Notes: generated by a model not told the origin, from the letters alone. A stretch of 64,000 nt of DNA from Polydactylus sextarius (GCA_016801845.1 CM028914.1:11119772-11183771); one strand, 5' to 3'; numbered from the stretch's first letter, positions 38,071-49,386 are shown. A program made the numbers and translations.

Positions 38071-39754
38071 CGATCGCCCGCCTTCACACACCGGCTGTTT
38101 CACACTGTCCACCCCTCGTGGTGAAAGATTTGTTCAACAGCAGCTGTCTGAGCAGAGTCTGCTGAGACTCTGCTTTAAAAGTGTTCCAGGTCATTTGATG
38201 GAGATGCCTCCCCAAGGCGCCCAGTAATGGCTCCTTTACCTTTTTATGGCTGGAGTGCTCCTCCTGTCCTCGGCCGGTGAAACGCCAGCCTTGTATGAGC
38301 CCTGGGAGACGAGGAGGAGGGCAGAGAGATGGGATTCATAGAGCAGTGGTTCGTGTCTGTACAGAGGAAGAAAGACAGTTTGTACTAATCAGCGTGGGGT
38401 TGAGGGGAGTAAAATGAGTGGATGAGTGGGCGGCAGAAGGAATTTTCTGGAGTTTTACTTTCTTTTTATTGCACAGGAGTCGAGATGAATGATCTAGGAA
38501 GCCGCAGATAATAAACTCTTTGTGCTTTTTTTTCCTGCTCATGTTGGTTTCTTGTTTATTTTTACATTTCTTTCAGTTGGAAAGGGTTTATTGTTTTTAT
38601 TACTGTATCCTTTGAGGTAACAATTAATTAATCTGCTCTAAATCCAAGAAATGTTTATTTTAGTGGAGGATTTTAGTGGATTTTCTACTCTAAATGCACG
38701 CACAAATAATTAGTGACAAAAAAAAAAAAACAATTAAAATATATTTTCTTTCTGTCTATTCCAGATGGACAGAACATCAGAACGTGAGAACTCATTAATG
38801 TAAAAAAAAAATGAAATAAGTATGAATGATAATGAATGGTTAATACACATGTGGCACATTAAAACACATTTTGTAAATGCTTTGTGCTGTTTTAACAAAA
38901 CAAAGCAGCATTTAGATCTTACTATACTAGTAGAGAGTTTATTTTAAAAATTAAGATTCAATTTCACTTTCACATTATATATGCTAATAGACTGTTACAA
39001 CCATTTCAATGATCATGGGATCTGAACTTGCTAAGACCATTTAAATGGTAATAATTTGGCGAGGAGCGTGTAACGTCTTATTTCAGATTAAAAACAAACA
39101 CAAAGCTTCTTTCACCAGACTCCGGTTCAACTCTGTGAGGTGAAAAACCCTGCAATGAAAAATAAAAGCCAAGTTCAGAGGAGTAGGTGAAGAGATTTTC
39201 TTTATATATTTTCTTTATTAAAGTAAAGAGATGAGAAGAGATGATTCAGACTGGGTTAGCTTAGGTAAAGATGAAAGACTAAAGATGGTTTTATCCTACA
39301 AAGAAAAAAAGCGAATGACTCTTCTGATGTAAATGAAAAGTGAGAGTCATGAATATGTGGAGGTCAGATATACAGTAGAGGCAGGACGTTCAGGTACAGA
39401 TACCGGTCCAGGACTAACTCCGGTGATTTTAGGGAGATTGAATATGAGTTAAGCTGTAGCTGGTTCGCTGCCAGATGTTACAAATCCAGACTGTCGACAG
39501 TAGAGGTCCCATCCAGCTGGGTTTGGTCCAAACCCGTTAATTCACAATTAGCAAACAAGAAACTCCACTTAACTTACAAGTGTCCTTAAAACGGCCCATG
39601 TGTAACGGCACAAAGTGACAAAAATTCGACCTGAAAATCCAAACATTTCGCTGATGTCAGCCTTTCTGAACCAAGATACTGATTGACTCACAAATGGGGA
39701 AAAAAAAAACAGGACATGCTTGTCTCACAAGGAAGCTGAGGGAAAAACAAGCTC

Positions 39755-39880
39755 TCTAAGCTGATGGATAAAACTAAGCTATCAAGTTCTGCTCTTTGTG
39801 CTAAGCTAAGCTAAAGACACCTGAACCCAGCTCTCCTCCATTATATTTTCATCCCTTTTTTTGCACTGAAAAGATGTTTT
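39755..39880. repeat. GCTAAGCTAAGCTAA fish repeat fragment
   Basis: TTTGTGCTAAGCTAAGCTAA at 39796-39815, with CTAAGCTG and AACTAAGCTA just upstream. This phrase is a hallmark of a common percomorph interspersed repeat. Only a part is present. Confidence 0.45.
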
Positions 39881-40189
39881 TTGTATCTTCATATTTTTTT
39901 AAAAATTTAAAAAAAAAAAAAAATCAAAAACTTAGCTCAATCTTCTGACAATGGAGGAGCAGTCAGACCTTCCGAGTTATTAGCATCCTACCGCTAGCTA
40001 ACTACTCTCCCATTATAGGACATGGTGATGATCACAAATGAGGTGGTGCATATATGTAAAATGTAAACTGCATAAATCTGAACTCACTCCAGGTAAGCAA
40101 GTTAACACATTCACTAAAACACTTGCAATGTGTTGAGACCAAACATGAACTTAATTTTAGTCTCCAATTATTAGAGTAAGAGTAGATCA

Positions 40190-40285
40190 ACTGGACCAGC
40201 TTTGGATAATTTTCACAATCCGCAAATATTTGTCCTTAACGGTCAGTAGAATGGAATGCAGGCTCTGCTAATGGTTGCGCTAAAT
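40190..40285. repeat. dispersed repeat fragment, related to 32640-32745
   Basis: See the matching phrases listed for the 32.64 kb copy. This copy ends about 145 bp before the last sgcd exon. Confidence 0.4.
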
Positions 40286-40429
40286 ATATCAAACACCTCA
40301 AAAAAGGTTGCTATTCCCTGTGTTTTTGTGAAAGAAATGGTGTCTTGTTTGGTCTGAACACATCATTATTCCAGATTTCCAAACCTACTTTTTACTGTTT
40401 GTTCTTTCCTACTTTCCTCTCCACCTCAG

Positions 40430-40615
40430 ATCTCTCTGGACGCCCGGAGGATCCGCCTGATGCGACTGCCCGAGGGGAAGGCCTCCACCAGCTCCTCTTC
40501 CTCTGGGACCAGGCAGACTGTCTACGAGGTTTGCGTTTGCCCCAATGGGAGGCTTTTCCTGTCCCAGGCCGGCACCGGATCCACCTGCCAGATCAGCAAC
40601 AGCGTCTGCATTTAG
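40430..40615 (+). CDS. sgcd: delta-sarcoglycan, last coding exon and stop
   Basis: Starts on a codon boundary after CACCTCAG and runs 61 codons to TAG at 40613-40615. The peptide begins ISLDARRIRLMRLPEG, then a serine-rich stretch, then GTRQTVYEVCVCPNGRLFLS, QAGTGSTCQIS and a final NSVCI. The four cysteines (C-V-C, S-T-C, S-V-C) form the C-terminal cysteine cluster of sarcoglycans, thought to be disulfide-bonded outside the cell and needed for complex assembly. FLSQAGxGSTCQI is the delta-type ending. Compared with human delta as I recall it, the region before GTRQ carries extra serines, and the terminal Asn is followed by Ser-Val rather than Thr-Ser, so the sequon there appears lost. No break is seen. 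Confidence 0.96.
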   Translation: MSLDARRIRLMRLPEGKASTSSSSSGTRQTVYEVCVCPNGRLFLSQAGTGSTCQISNSVCI

Positions 40616-41519
40616 GACTGACGGCATTAAAAATATAAATAAATACAGATAACAAGAGAACGTGGGCAGCCTCTAGGACGACTCAGAGCAAACAGACACA
40701 TACAGAGACTGCCAGAGTGATGGATTAACAATCATAGATACTGTTCCTACACAGATCCACTGACACTTTACACCACAAACACTCACTCACAGATACTTAG
40801 GCTCAGATGATATGTTTTAAAGGAACGACACCAGAAAAACTCTTAGCGGAAGCTGTCGACAGCTGATATTTTGTGCCAATATTTCAATGCTAAAAATATT
40901 TTTCTCTTAATTTTATATGAGAGGAAATGGCATTCAGAGCATCATGGGACACTAACTTCCCCTCTGGTCCCCCTTCCTGTCTAAGCTCTTTATACACACA
41001 GTACAATACAACTGCATCATATTAGGCTTTTAAATTGAATTACATGGAGAAAAGAATAAAACTTTTTAATACTGGGATCATATGACTCTGAATGGACAGT
41101 ATCACTTATACATGACACTGCTATTTATTAATAGCATACACAGGTACAGACACATACACACACTCTTTGCTCGTAGGAACCGGTAAAAACCGGAAAACCG
41201 AAAAAGAGATGCTGACCTGTTTCCTTTGTCCCTCAAAAGCATTTCAGTACCAGAATCACTAGGGTGATCACCCATGGCCATAAACCCCCCATTTACTGTC
41301 CCTACTTTTCGGTTTTATTTCAATTATTAGGTCAAAAATACAATGACTTGGTCGCATTATTTGTATTTACCCAAACCGGGTTATTCCAAATTAGCCTTTC
41401 AGGGCTAGTCTCAGTTTGTCTGTATCGACTCCATATTCGATTTCACATCGATGTGCAGATGTCTAAAAAAGCAAACAAACAGTAATGACATGTAAAGATG
41501 GACAACATATATACACTTC

Positions 41520-41885
41520 CTCCCTTAGTACGGAAATATGTCCAAAATATCTTGTATGGTGGAGAAGTATTGATCAGAAAATGGCTGCATCCTGGTCAAT
41601 GAAGGGCAATTGAGAAAAAATTCACCATACATTTAATGTTTGCAGATAAAACATCACTAATATCATTTAATTAAGTCATTTTTGTAGATTTGAGTTCATA
41701 ATGGACTAGCTTTAACCATGTGGCCGCATCGCAAACATTACCTGTTTGCAGTGAATCTTGGGAGGTTATGTTTGTGAAAGATCCACATGTAGTCTTTGCA
41801 GAAAAGTGTATACAGCCAACGAAGGACGCAGCCCTCGAGTTTGGACACAGCTTCGAATCTTAACCGTTAGCATTGATTTGACAAT
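41520..41885. repeat. fish interspersed repeat in putative sgcd 3' UTR
   Basis: Joins several phrases found elsewhere in the window: 41538-41590 matches 27.37 kb; 41630-41690 (CATTTAATGTTTGCAGATAA, then TTTAATTAA) matches the reverse complement of 54.49-54.57 kb; 41811-41856 matches 13.11 kb. A CCACCAGGGGG phrase follows at 41911. Non-coding. Confidence 0.5.
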
Positions 41886-42906
41886 GTTTATGACCTATAC
41901 TGAAGACAGCCACCAGGGGGAGACTGCAAGCGCTGTCACGTTGTCCATCTTTACATACAGTCATTACAAAGCCAATGAACTGTGGCCGTGTCAAACTTTG
42001 CATGCTATTGATTAGTGCACTCGCTAATTATTTACATGACGTGGTAAGTTTTGTAAATTGCTTGAAATGTATTAACGTTGGTATTAAAATTAGGATCAGT
42101 TAAGTTTCCCTCATTTTTTTTTCTCATGGTCAGCCTCCCAACTTCTATCCCATAATGCCTTGAGAATCAACCAACATTAATCAGCGTGGATATGTTTATT
42201 TTTATTTAATGACTTCATGTTTCCCTCCCACCGTCCTGATGAGGAAAGAAATTACAAAACAAAGTCGACAGCAGAGCTAAAGTCGTAAATGTCCGATGTA
42301 AGCTGCTCGATCCTCAGCGGTGGTCACCCTATTCGTTTCTTGCACTGGGACATTTTTCAAAATAGAACAAAAAACAAAACAAAAAAAAGGACAAAAAGAG
42401 TAAAAAAAAAATCAAACGAACTAATGTGAGCCACTCTGTTGAAAGAGGGGAACTGTGCCTGTGCCTTACGTCAATGCACCTGTGGCAAGAAGAAGCACAT
42501 CACAGACTTTCTTTGGCATCAGCGAAGTAACGCCATCTCCTCATTTCAGTTCGGTTTCATCCTGTTTCAACAAACTCCTCCTTCAGTGCGAATGCAAAGA
42601 CCTTCAGCCGCATCCGACCGTAGCGCCTCCTGCTGTCTACACCCGATTCTGCAAAAGGATTTTTTTTATTTTTTTTTTATTATTTACCACTTTAGCTCCC
42701 GTAGTTTTGGGATGACGCACTGGTTGCTATTTTGTGTGAAACCATGTATGTGTTGCTGTTAATGTTTAAACATGTGATCCTGTGGAGATTATGGCACTGA
42801 TGGATCTGATTGCCACTGCTTAATGCAAGCCACTCGGCCAAAACGCCCCCCTCTGGTTAACTACGTTCACTGCAGCTAAATGACGCATGATGACGAAAAA
42901 CGACTG

Positions 42907-43287
42907 TTTAAATGTGCTGTGTGTAAGTCTTGCTGTCACTACTTGGCTAACATTGGCAAGTGATTGTTTTATTTTAATTTTTTTAACCACTGGCAGGTTC
43001 AGATTGTTCAAATTATAGAGACAATTCGTACAGAGACTCCACTGACAAAAAAAATTGTAATTTAACTTTGCAAAACATGCGTGTTGCTGTTGCTGGTCTA
43101 CGACTGCACCAATTGGTTCATTGTGTTATTTTGTGAAACTCTTACATAAGTGAAAGATCTGAACATCACAAACTAACTACAGTTTTTGCTTTGTGTCAAT
43201 TAACGTTCAGCATCAGACGTCATTCCTGAACTCGCCAACAGCTGTTTCCAGCTGCAGAAAGACAAAACTTACATGTGGCACCTTTAA
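42907..43287. mobile_element. MITE-like element with ~25-bp inverted ends
   Basis: Left end TTTAAATGTGCTGTGTGTAA then GTCTTG. The right end in reverse complement reads TTAAAGGTGCCACATGTAAG then TTTTG, so the ends form an imperfect inverted repeat. The phrase AAAGGTGC(T/C)A(T/C)ATGTAAG is a widespread fish MITE terminus. 381 bp, no coding. It sits in the putative 3' UTR. A lone right end of the same kind is visible at 25219-25238. Confidence 0.6.
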
Positions 43288-43531
43288 GCAGCTCAAGTGT
43301 CTCACTATCTGAAAAGCAACTTAACGATAAATAAACCTACTTTTTAGGAGATATTTGATAGTTTTTGACCCAGTGGCTTGTGATGCTGAGCACGCAGCGT
43401 TTTTTTTCCACATGTAATATTGTTTTAAAAGTGTTGCATCCTTTTTGGGAGTCGGGTGTACCAACCTCCTCGCTGTCTCTTCTGCAGCTTCTGTCGCTGT
43501 AATATTAAAGAACTTCACAAATATTTCACCA

Positions 43532-43558
43532 CAAAAAAAAAAAAAAAAAAAAAAAAAA
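43532..43558. repeat. poly(A) run
   Basis: About 27 A residues, in the putative 3' UTR. Confidence 0.95.
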
Positions 43559-43837
43559 TCTATCTGATGTATCTGATGTTTGACGTACACGAGAAAGAAA
43601 TAAGTCTTTTTTATAAGGGTTGTATATGTAAATATTGTACACAATAACACGTCAGCGAGCGTCAGACAGAAAGAGGAAACACTGCTGTTTTGCAAAAAGG
43701 AAATCCCTTTTTTATAATGTACATCAGTATGTGTTTTTATACTTAAAAAGGTATAAAAAAAATAATAAATGAATAATTCTAAAGGATAGTCACTGAGTTA
43801 GCATGTACAGCAATGTATACTACGTTCGCCTGTGGAG

Positions 43838-43890
43838 AATAAACCAGGTTGTTTTTTTGTTTGTTTTTTTTGTTGTTGTTTTTTTTTCCA
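43838..43890 (+). promoter_or_regulatory. candidate poly(A) signal with GT-rich downstream element
   Basis: AATAAA at 43838-43843, then ACCAGG and a run of GTTTTTTT/TTGTTG repeats from 43849. This is the canonical order of hexamer, cleavage zone and GU/U-rich element on the sgcd strand. Confidence 0.5.
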
Positions 43891-44045
43891 ACTCTTTCTA
43901 AGTTTAGACATTTTCACTCAAACCTGCTCTGTTTTTTCTTTTTATGTTGCCATTGTTTTTCTTTTGGGCCTGAGGTCTTTGCATTCTCTCCAAACGTGTG
44001 TTAGTGTGTGTATAAATTTGTTGCTACTACAAGTGAGCTTTTGTT

Positions 44046-44173
44046 GTTTTTTTTTTTTTTTTTTTTTTTTTGGGTTTTAGTTTTTTTTTTCCCCTTTGTT
44101 TTCCAGTGTTTTGCACTGCTCCACATGAACGTGTCGAAGGATTCTCAGAGATTTAAAAAAAAAAAAAAAAAAA
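44046..44173. repeat. poly(T) and poly(A) runs
   Basis: About 25 T residues (44047-44071) and, 85 bp later, about 19 A residues (44155-44173). They could pair in RNA as a weak foldback. Confidence 0.85.
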
Positions 44174-46259
44174 GAAAAAGAAAGAAACCAAAAGTAAAAC
44201 TAATTTTAATAAAAATAAGAAGCCAAGAAGGGAAACAAAACACAGGGTTGAGGAGAAATGTACTGATATTATCAAATAGTTTCAAAAAAACTGCTACAAA
44301 TACAATCAACTAAACTAAACTAAATCAACTAAACCTGAACCTGAAATATTTTCAATGTCATACAAATTTAATCAGAAAGACTAATTTCTCTAACTACATA
44401 ATGTAAAAGGTTCTGTCAGTCACGATGGCTGATCGATCAATAACCTGATCATTTTCTTCCAACCCTGTGTTCGCAGCGACTTCTCTGTATTTTCATTATT
44501 TTCCATCCATCCTGAGTACTCCACTTCTTTTCTTCATTCTTCAAGTCTGAAACTGCCGTTCATGGAGTAGTTTTCAAAGATGCCAAAATAAAAAAGGCGT
44601 TGTTCAAAATGGTCGCAGTAGTTATTGGATCCTGCCTGATAAGAAAAATAGCTGTGAACATGACTTACTGTAGAGTTGTTCCCTGAAAAGCAATTGTCTT
44701 AGGAGATGAGTTTATTTATTAGAGGCACAACGTGCTCGTCCTTCACCTGGATCACCTCTGTTCTTAAGCCTAAAGTAGTTGATTAAGGTGATGACTTCTC
44801 ATTTTAATTGAAAGGATTATTTTTACTATATTTGTGCTCAATTATTGAGTAACACCAGTTTGACCGGAAACAGCAGCTGCAGGGTGATAAAATGAGGTAA
44901 CTGTAGTGGACATCCACTGAATGGTGATGGGAAACATGATGGACAGGATCTGTGGTATAGAAACAAAAGCAGTAATTTTTCATGGATCGCTATTGCCAGT
45001 TTTACAAATTGGATTTTATTATGGTTGAGTGACTGTTATGAAATTAATAAAAGACTGGTCAGTTTTGATGATATGTTTTGGATAAATTTACTTGATAATA
45101 CACGAAATATTTGCTTAACAAGTCCAATTTTTTTCTTTTACTATATCTCCTCAAATTCCCTCCAAACAGTATTTGGGGACTAACAGTGGTTAAATTGGAA
45201 GGTAAAGTAGATCAGCATAGAAAGACTGGAAATGGTGCTGAAGTTATATCGTAATAAAAATCAATATTGGTCAATACAAGAAAATATGTCATGACCTTTT
45301 TTTTTTTTTTTGCCATATCAGCTCTAGATCCTATTACTGCTACTACAAAAAAAACAGCTGTTATTCTTTTATTCTTCACCACTGTGATTATCTTTCTGTA
45401 AAACTCAACAGGAAAGACATTAACACTAAATGGGATACGTCAGATCAATGTGGGTTTGAATCACAGTGATAATCTTTATTATATTTTCCCTTTGTAGCCT
45501 CTGTCTCCTGTACAATCCCACATAAAACTGAGTCAACCTGATACCAATGACTCAATGTCATCACAGCGGTGGAGTCAAATATGAAAAAAATGACTTCAGA
45601 TATTGTTTGTTTCAGGTAGCGTGACAAAAATACTGAAGTCTTCTGATCACTTAGGATGAACATCACTGGACTCAGCTATAATTTACTTAGCTAGCTAGGA
45701 AGCTAAATGTCACCGCATTCAGGGAAAGTTATGAAGACACTGATACAACTGGTACCACAACTGCCACTAAAGATACAAAGATCAATCAAAAAACATCATA
45801 TTCATCATATTTTAAAGGTAAATAGAATCCAAAAATATCAGTAAAACAATGGAAAATATACCCATCAGAATGTTAACTTGATGATCCAAACAGAAACTGG
45901 CTTTGATGCCAGCGTCTTGATGCCAATGGTGAAAATGGTTTCCAAAAACATTGGCTGTTTTATTTTTTTTTTTTTTTTTTTTTTTATTCTTGCAGTGTAA
46001 AATCAATCGACCTGTAAAGTAAAAGTCACTGAAGGAAAAAGACATTTTATTTTGATAAACCTGCCCTGAAGCTTATTGTTGGGCTTCAATGAGGCGTTTT
46101 ATTCCTGAGAAAATAGTCCAGGTTTTTTTTGTCTTCTGGTGTAAAGTAGGATACAAATCAAAGCCACTTCGGTCGCCATGATGCCAGGGCCGTTAATCCC
46201 TCCAACATTTTAAAATTTTGGCATTTCTTTTTTTTTTTTTTTGTCTTTTTCACCCTTGC

Positions 46260-46460
46260 TCTGATAGCTGCCTGTCTTATTATAATGGCGAGGTCACGCT
46301 GCTCAGAGGAAGCGAACATTTGATTTGTGATTTTTCAGCAGCTGGAGGCTTGGAAACCAGCTCCGTTGGTTTGGCTCATTAGCCAGTCTTCAATGAGCAG
46401 CGGTGGTGATGGTGACTAACCTCAAGCCACGAAAAGATTTGAGGAAATATTCATCATTAA
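46260..46460. other. low-repeat block, candidate conserved non-coding DNA
   Basis: About 200 bp without low complexity, including TTATAATGGCGAGGTCACGC and TGGTTTGGCTCATTAGCC. It differs from the surrounding T-rich repeats and has no open frame. Conservation is a guess. Confidence 0.25.
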
Positions 46461-46929
46461 AGTCTTTTGTCACATTTGCAGATTAAAAAAACAACAACAA
46501 CTGGTATTATTTGGATCAAAACAGGACTGGCAGCAAATTTTAATGAAATGTTTTTTCCCATTCATTTTTTAACTACCAGTCATAATACAACCAGTCTCTC
46601 TCATTCATTCATTTCACCAACACCTGTGGGTTAACTGAGGATATTTAAAGGCCAAGCATTTTCACAATTTATTCAGCAGTTCTTTTAAGAGAAAACTTGT
46701 TCTTCTTCATGCATATCACCTACCTCTTTTTCTCAACAAGATGACTTTATTCTCCTGAGTTATGGAAATAAGAAACCTGTAAATCTAAGATTGAGTGACT
46801 TATAGGCTCAGCTTCTCCGTCTCATCTCAGTGAAAAGTACAGTAAGTTTGTTTTCCCTTTTTATAAGTTGTTATCTAAAATACCAATTTCTGAAGTTAGG
46901 AAACTGAACTTAATTCAAGAAATATGTTT

Positions 46930-48780
46930 GAATTTTACCACTGATTAAATATCCCAAGCACCTGCCATCAGCTTCATCTAGTTGAAACTCCTTCAATGAC
47001 AGTTTTTGGGTTTTTTTTTTTTACAAAAATCAGAAACATCCAGAGAAGTGTCCTCTTATTAAACTAACAGACCCAACAATTAAATCCAGTAACAACACTG
47101 AATAACATGGTTTCACATTAAAACTTCCCAAAAAGAATACATTAGCAAATTGCCACTTTACTGTTGGTAAACTTCTTTCTCTGAAAAAGAAACTGCAGAT
47201 CCAGAGACTTTTATACCAGGATCCAAATTATCCAAAGATGTGTCCTCTGAAACAAATAGACCTGGTAATTACATCTTGTAAGAACGCTGAACAAACTAGT
47301 TTCAAGTTAGAAATCATCCCAGAGGATCTGCTAGCCAAACTGCAGATCAACATTTGTTGACCTCTGAATTCTGAAAACTGCAGATCCAGACATTTAGAAA
47401 GTTGGAATCATCTGAAGAGGACTCCTACTCTCAGAAACCAGCAGGTTTCTGACCAGGTGATTAAATCTTGTAAAACACACCTAAAAAAATAGTTTTGTCA
47501 TCCCAAAAAATCTACTTGCCGGGCTGTTGCTAACATTTGATGAACATTTTCCTCTCTGAAGAGAGCAGGCTCAGAAATGTATGATGTTTTAATCAGACTC
47601 ACACAAAGAAATATCAGGAGATGAGTCCTTCTGTCTGAAATAAGCTGATCAAGTGATTAAATCTTGTAGGAGCACTAGATAAAGTAGTTTCACATACACA
47701 CTTGTTCCAGAGGATCTGCTAGCTGAGTTGTTTCATCAGTTTTTTTTTTTCATTGGAAACTGCACATCAAGATATTGAGGAGGTCTCCCCTGTAAAACAA
47801 CTGGACCCAGTGATTTAAATCTGGAAAAAAAACGCTAAATAAAATATTTTTCTTGTTATTGTCTGCTGGTCTATCCAATCCACCAGATATTTTTCTCAGG
47901 TGATTGAATCTTATTAAATCTAAGAATATTTGAAAAAGTAGTTTCATGCCAATAACCAGTCCAGAGAAAATGTTAAATGAACTAATGTTTGGTGAGCGTC
48001 TGCAGATCCACCCAGATAATTACTTTTAAAACCAACATACATTGCTAGCTGCATTGCCGCTACATCAGATCCACCAGAATTAGCCAAAGAGATGTCCTTC
48101 TCTCTGAAACAAGTGGACTTGATCATTTACAGAATCAGGAATGAAGTTTCATGTTAATATTTGTCCCAGAGGATCTGCTAGCTGAGCTACAGCTAACACT
48201 AAGAGCTTATTTCCCTGTTAGCTAGAAAAGCTAATCATTCAGGAGATCTGAATTAACCTGAGAGGTCTCCTCAACCCTGAAACACTTGGACCACATGGTT
48301 AAATAATAAGATCATGCTGAAAAGAGTAATTATCTATAGAGATCTTCAACTTCTTCGACCTAAAGCAGCAGTTTCATGTCAAGTAGTTAGAGTTGTTCTG
48401 TTGCTGTTTGATGGACATTGATGTACCAGAGCTGCCTCTGATATTTACTGAACTTATTTTTCTGATAAGTTACAATCTATTCTGTCAGAGAGTTTTTATC
48501 GGGAGTTGAATTACCCAGAGAACTTTTCTCTCTGAAATAAATGAACCAAGTGATTAAATCTGGAGGAAAAAAGTTTCATTTTAAAAATCTGCAAGCCCAA
48601 CTGCTCCTGATGTTTCTTTCTGCTTGTTCCTTAAATACATTGTGATCCTGATACTCAGGAAGTTTTCACCAGAATCTGAATTATCCGGAGAGATCCCCTC
48701 CTCTCTGGAACAAACTTGTTAATTAAAACCTGTAAAAACACAGTGTGAAGCAGATTTATGTCAAAATATTAAAGTAATTT
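46930..48780 (-). repeat. degenerate tandem array B, ~190-205 bp period
   Basis: About nine diverged units. Landmark AGAGGATCTGCTAGC recurs at 47321, 47709 and 48168, with weaker forms near 47127, 47506 and 47960, giving steps of roughly 190-250 bp. A second landmark, GTGATTAAATCTTGTA followed by AGTAGTTTCA, recurs at about 47088, 47262, 47458, 47652, 47809, 47900, 48551 and 48720. A third, CTGAAACAA(G/A)TGGACC, precedes it. No long open frame survives. Minus strand is given because its reverse complement aligns with array A. Confidence 0.7.
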
Positions 48781-49137
48781 CACGGTCAAAATCAGTGTTT
48801 GTCCAGATGTCTGATGACTAAAATCTTTCATCTAGTTTAAACTGACTAAATCTAAAAGTTATACCATAGAAATGTGGCTGAAATTGATTTTTAAAAAGTC
48901 AAATTTGGTCATGTGTGACAGACTAACAGCATCTTGAGTTTGAAAATTGCTCTAAATTGAGATGATCTTATAAATCTATTGCAGTACAGTTACATATTAA
49001 CACGTCTTAAATGCTGAACTTGACTCTTACTTCGCTTCACATCAGTTGTTTTACAGTGGTGGTCCTGCTTCAATCTGCTGCTGCATGTTTAATCGATGCC
49101 ATGCAGGCTTTAGAGCCTTTTCTCTATTTTTTAAATG

Positions 49138-49176
49138 TTTTTTGTTTGTTTGTTTGTTTGTTTGTTTGTTTGTTTT
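49138..49176. repeat. (TTTG)n microsatellite
   Basis: About nine TTTG units. Confidence 0.95.
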
Positions 49177-49360
49177 TGCTAGAAAGAAGTCTCGATTTTG
49201 AGCTGTAATTCAACACTAGCACATGAATTTCTTGATTACTGTTTGTTGTTCAACTTACTGATAGTGAATTATTAAATTTTTTCTGTGTGTTTGTGCGAAT
49301 CTCGGACGCTGCGTAGTTGTGATATTTTGATTTTGGTTTCATCTGCGGTGCGTGTAACAT

Positions 49361-49386
49361 AAAATACATTTAATAAAATGTATTTT
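49361..49386 (+). promoter_or_regulatory. candidate poly(A) signal within an 11-bp hairpin
   Basis: AAAATACATTT at 49361-49371 and AAATGTATTTT at 49376-49386 are exact inverted repeats around a 4-nt loop AATA. The AATAAA hexamer (49372-49377) starts in the loop and runs into the 3' arm. A GT-rich tract (GTGTTTTG, then TTGTGTGTGTATGTGTGG) follows, as expected for a cleavage site. Confidence 0.4.

Larger units (their letters stand above)
34180..40429 (+). other. sgcd: last sgcd intron (6,250 bp)
   Basis: Phase 0 intron, starting GTGCGT and ending in a long pyrimidine tract and CACCTCAG. The first part (34.5-35.8 kb) is a degenerate minisatellite with a nested element. The rest is AT-rich DNA with a CA repeat near 38.04 kb and short fish repeat fragments at 39.76-39.88 and 40.19-40.28 kb. 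No gene on either strand could be supported. Confidence 0.9.
40616..43860 (+). other. sgcd: sgcd 3' UTR, minimum plausible extent
   Basis: DNA directly after the stop codon, with no splice requirement. AATAAA hexamers occur at 40638, 41055 and 43838. The one at 43838 is followed within about 10 bases by a long GT/T-rich tract, the usual downstream element, so it is the best proximal end. The stretch contains fish repeat DNA (about 41.5-42.0 kb) and a MITE-like element (42.9-43.3 kb). Human SGCD is known for a multi-kilobase 3' UTR, so a long UTR is expected. Length is inferred, not observed. Confidence 0.5.

Noticed and set aside
38238..38255. CArG-like site (CCTTTTTATGG)
   Set aside because: Has seven A/T bases between CC and GG instead of six, so it is not a proper SRF site, despite the muscle gene context.
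40345..40638. 97-codon frame overlapping the last sgcd exon in another frame
   Set aside because: It is a shifted reading of the real exon; the sarcoglycan frame starts at 40430 and ends at 40615.
42439..42762. 107-codon frame after the sgcd stop
   Set aside because: Within the putative 3' UTR, no domain, ends in a T-rich tract.
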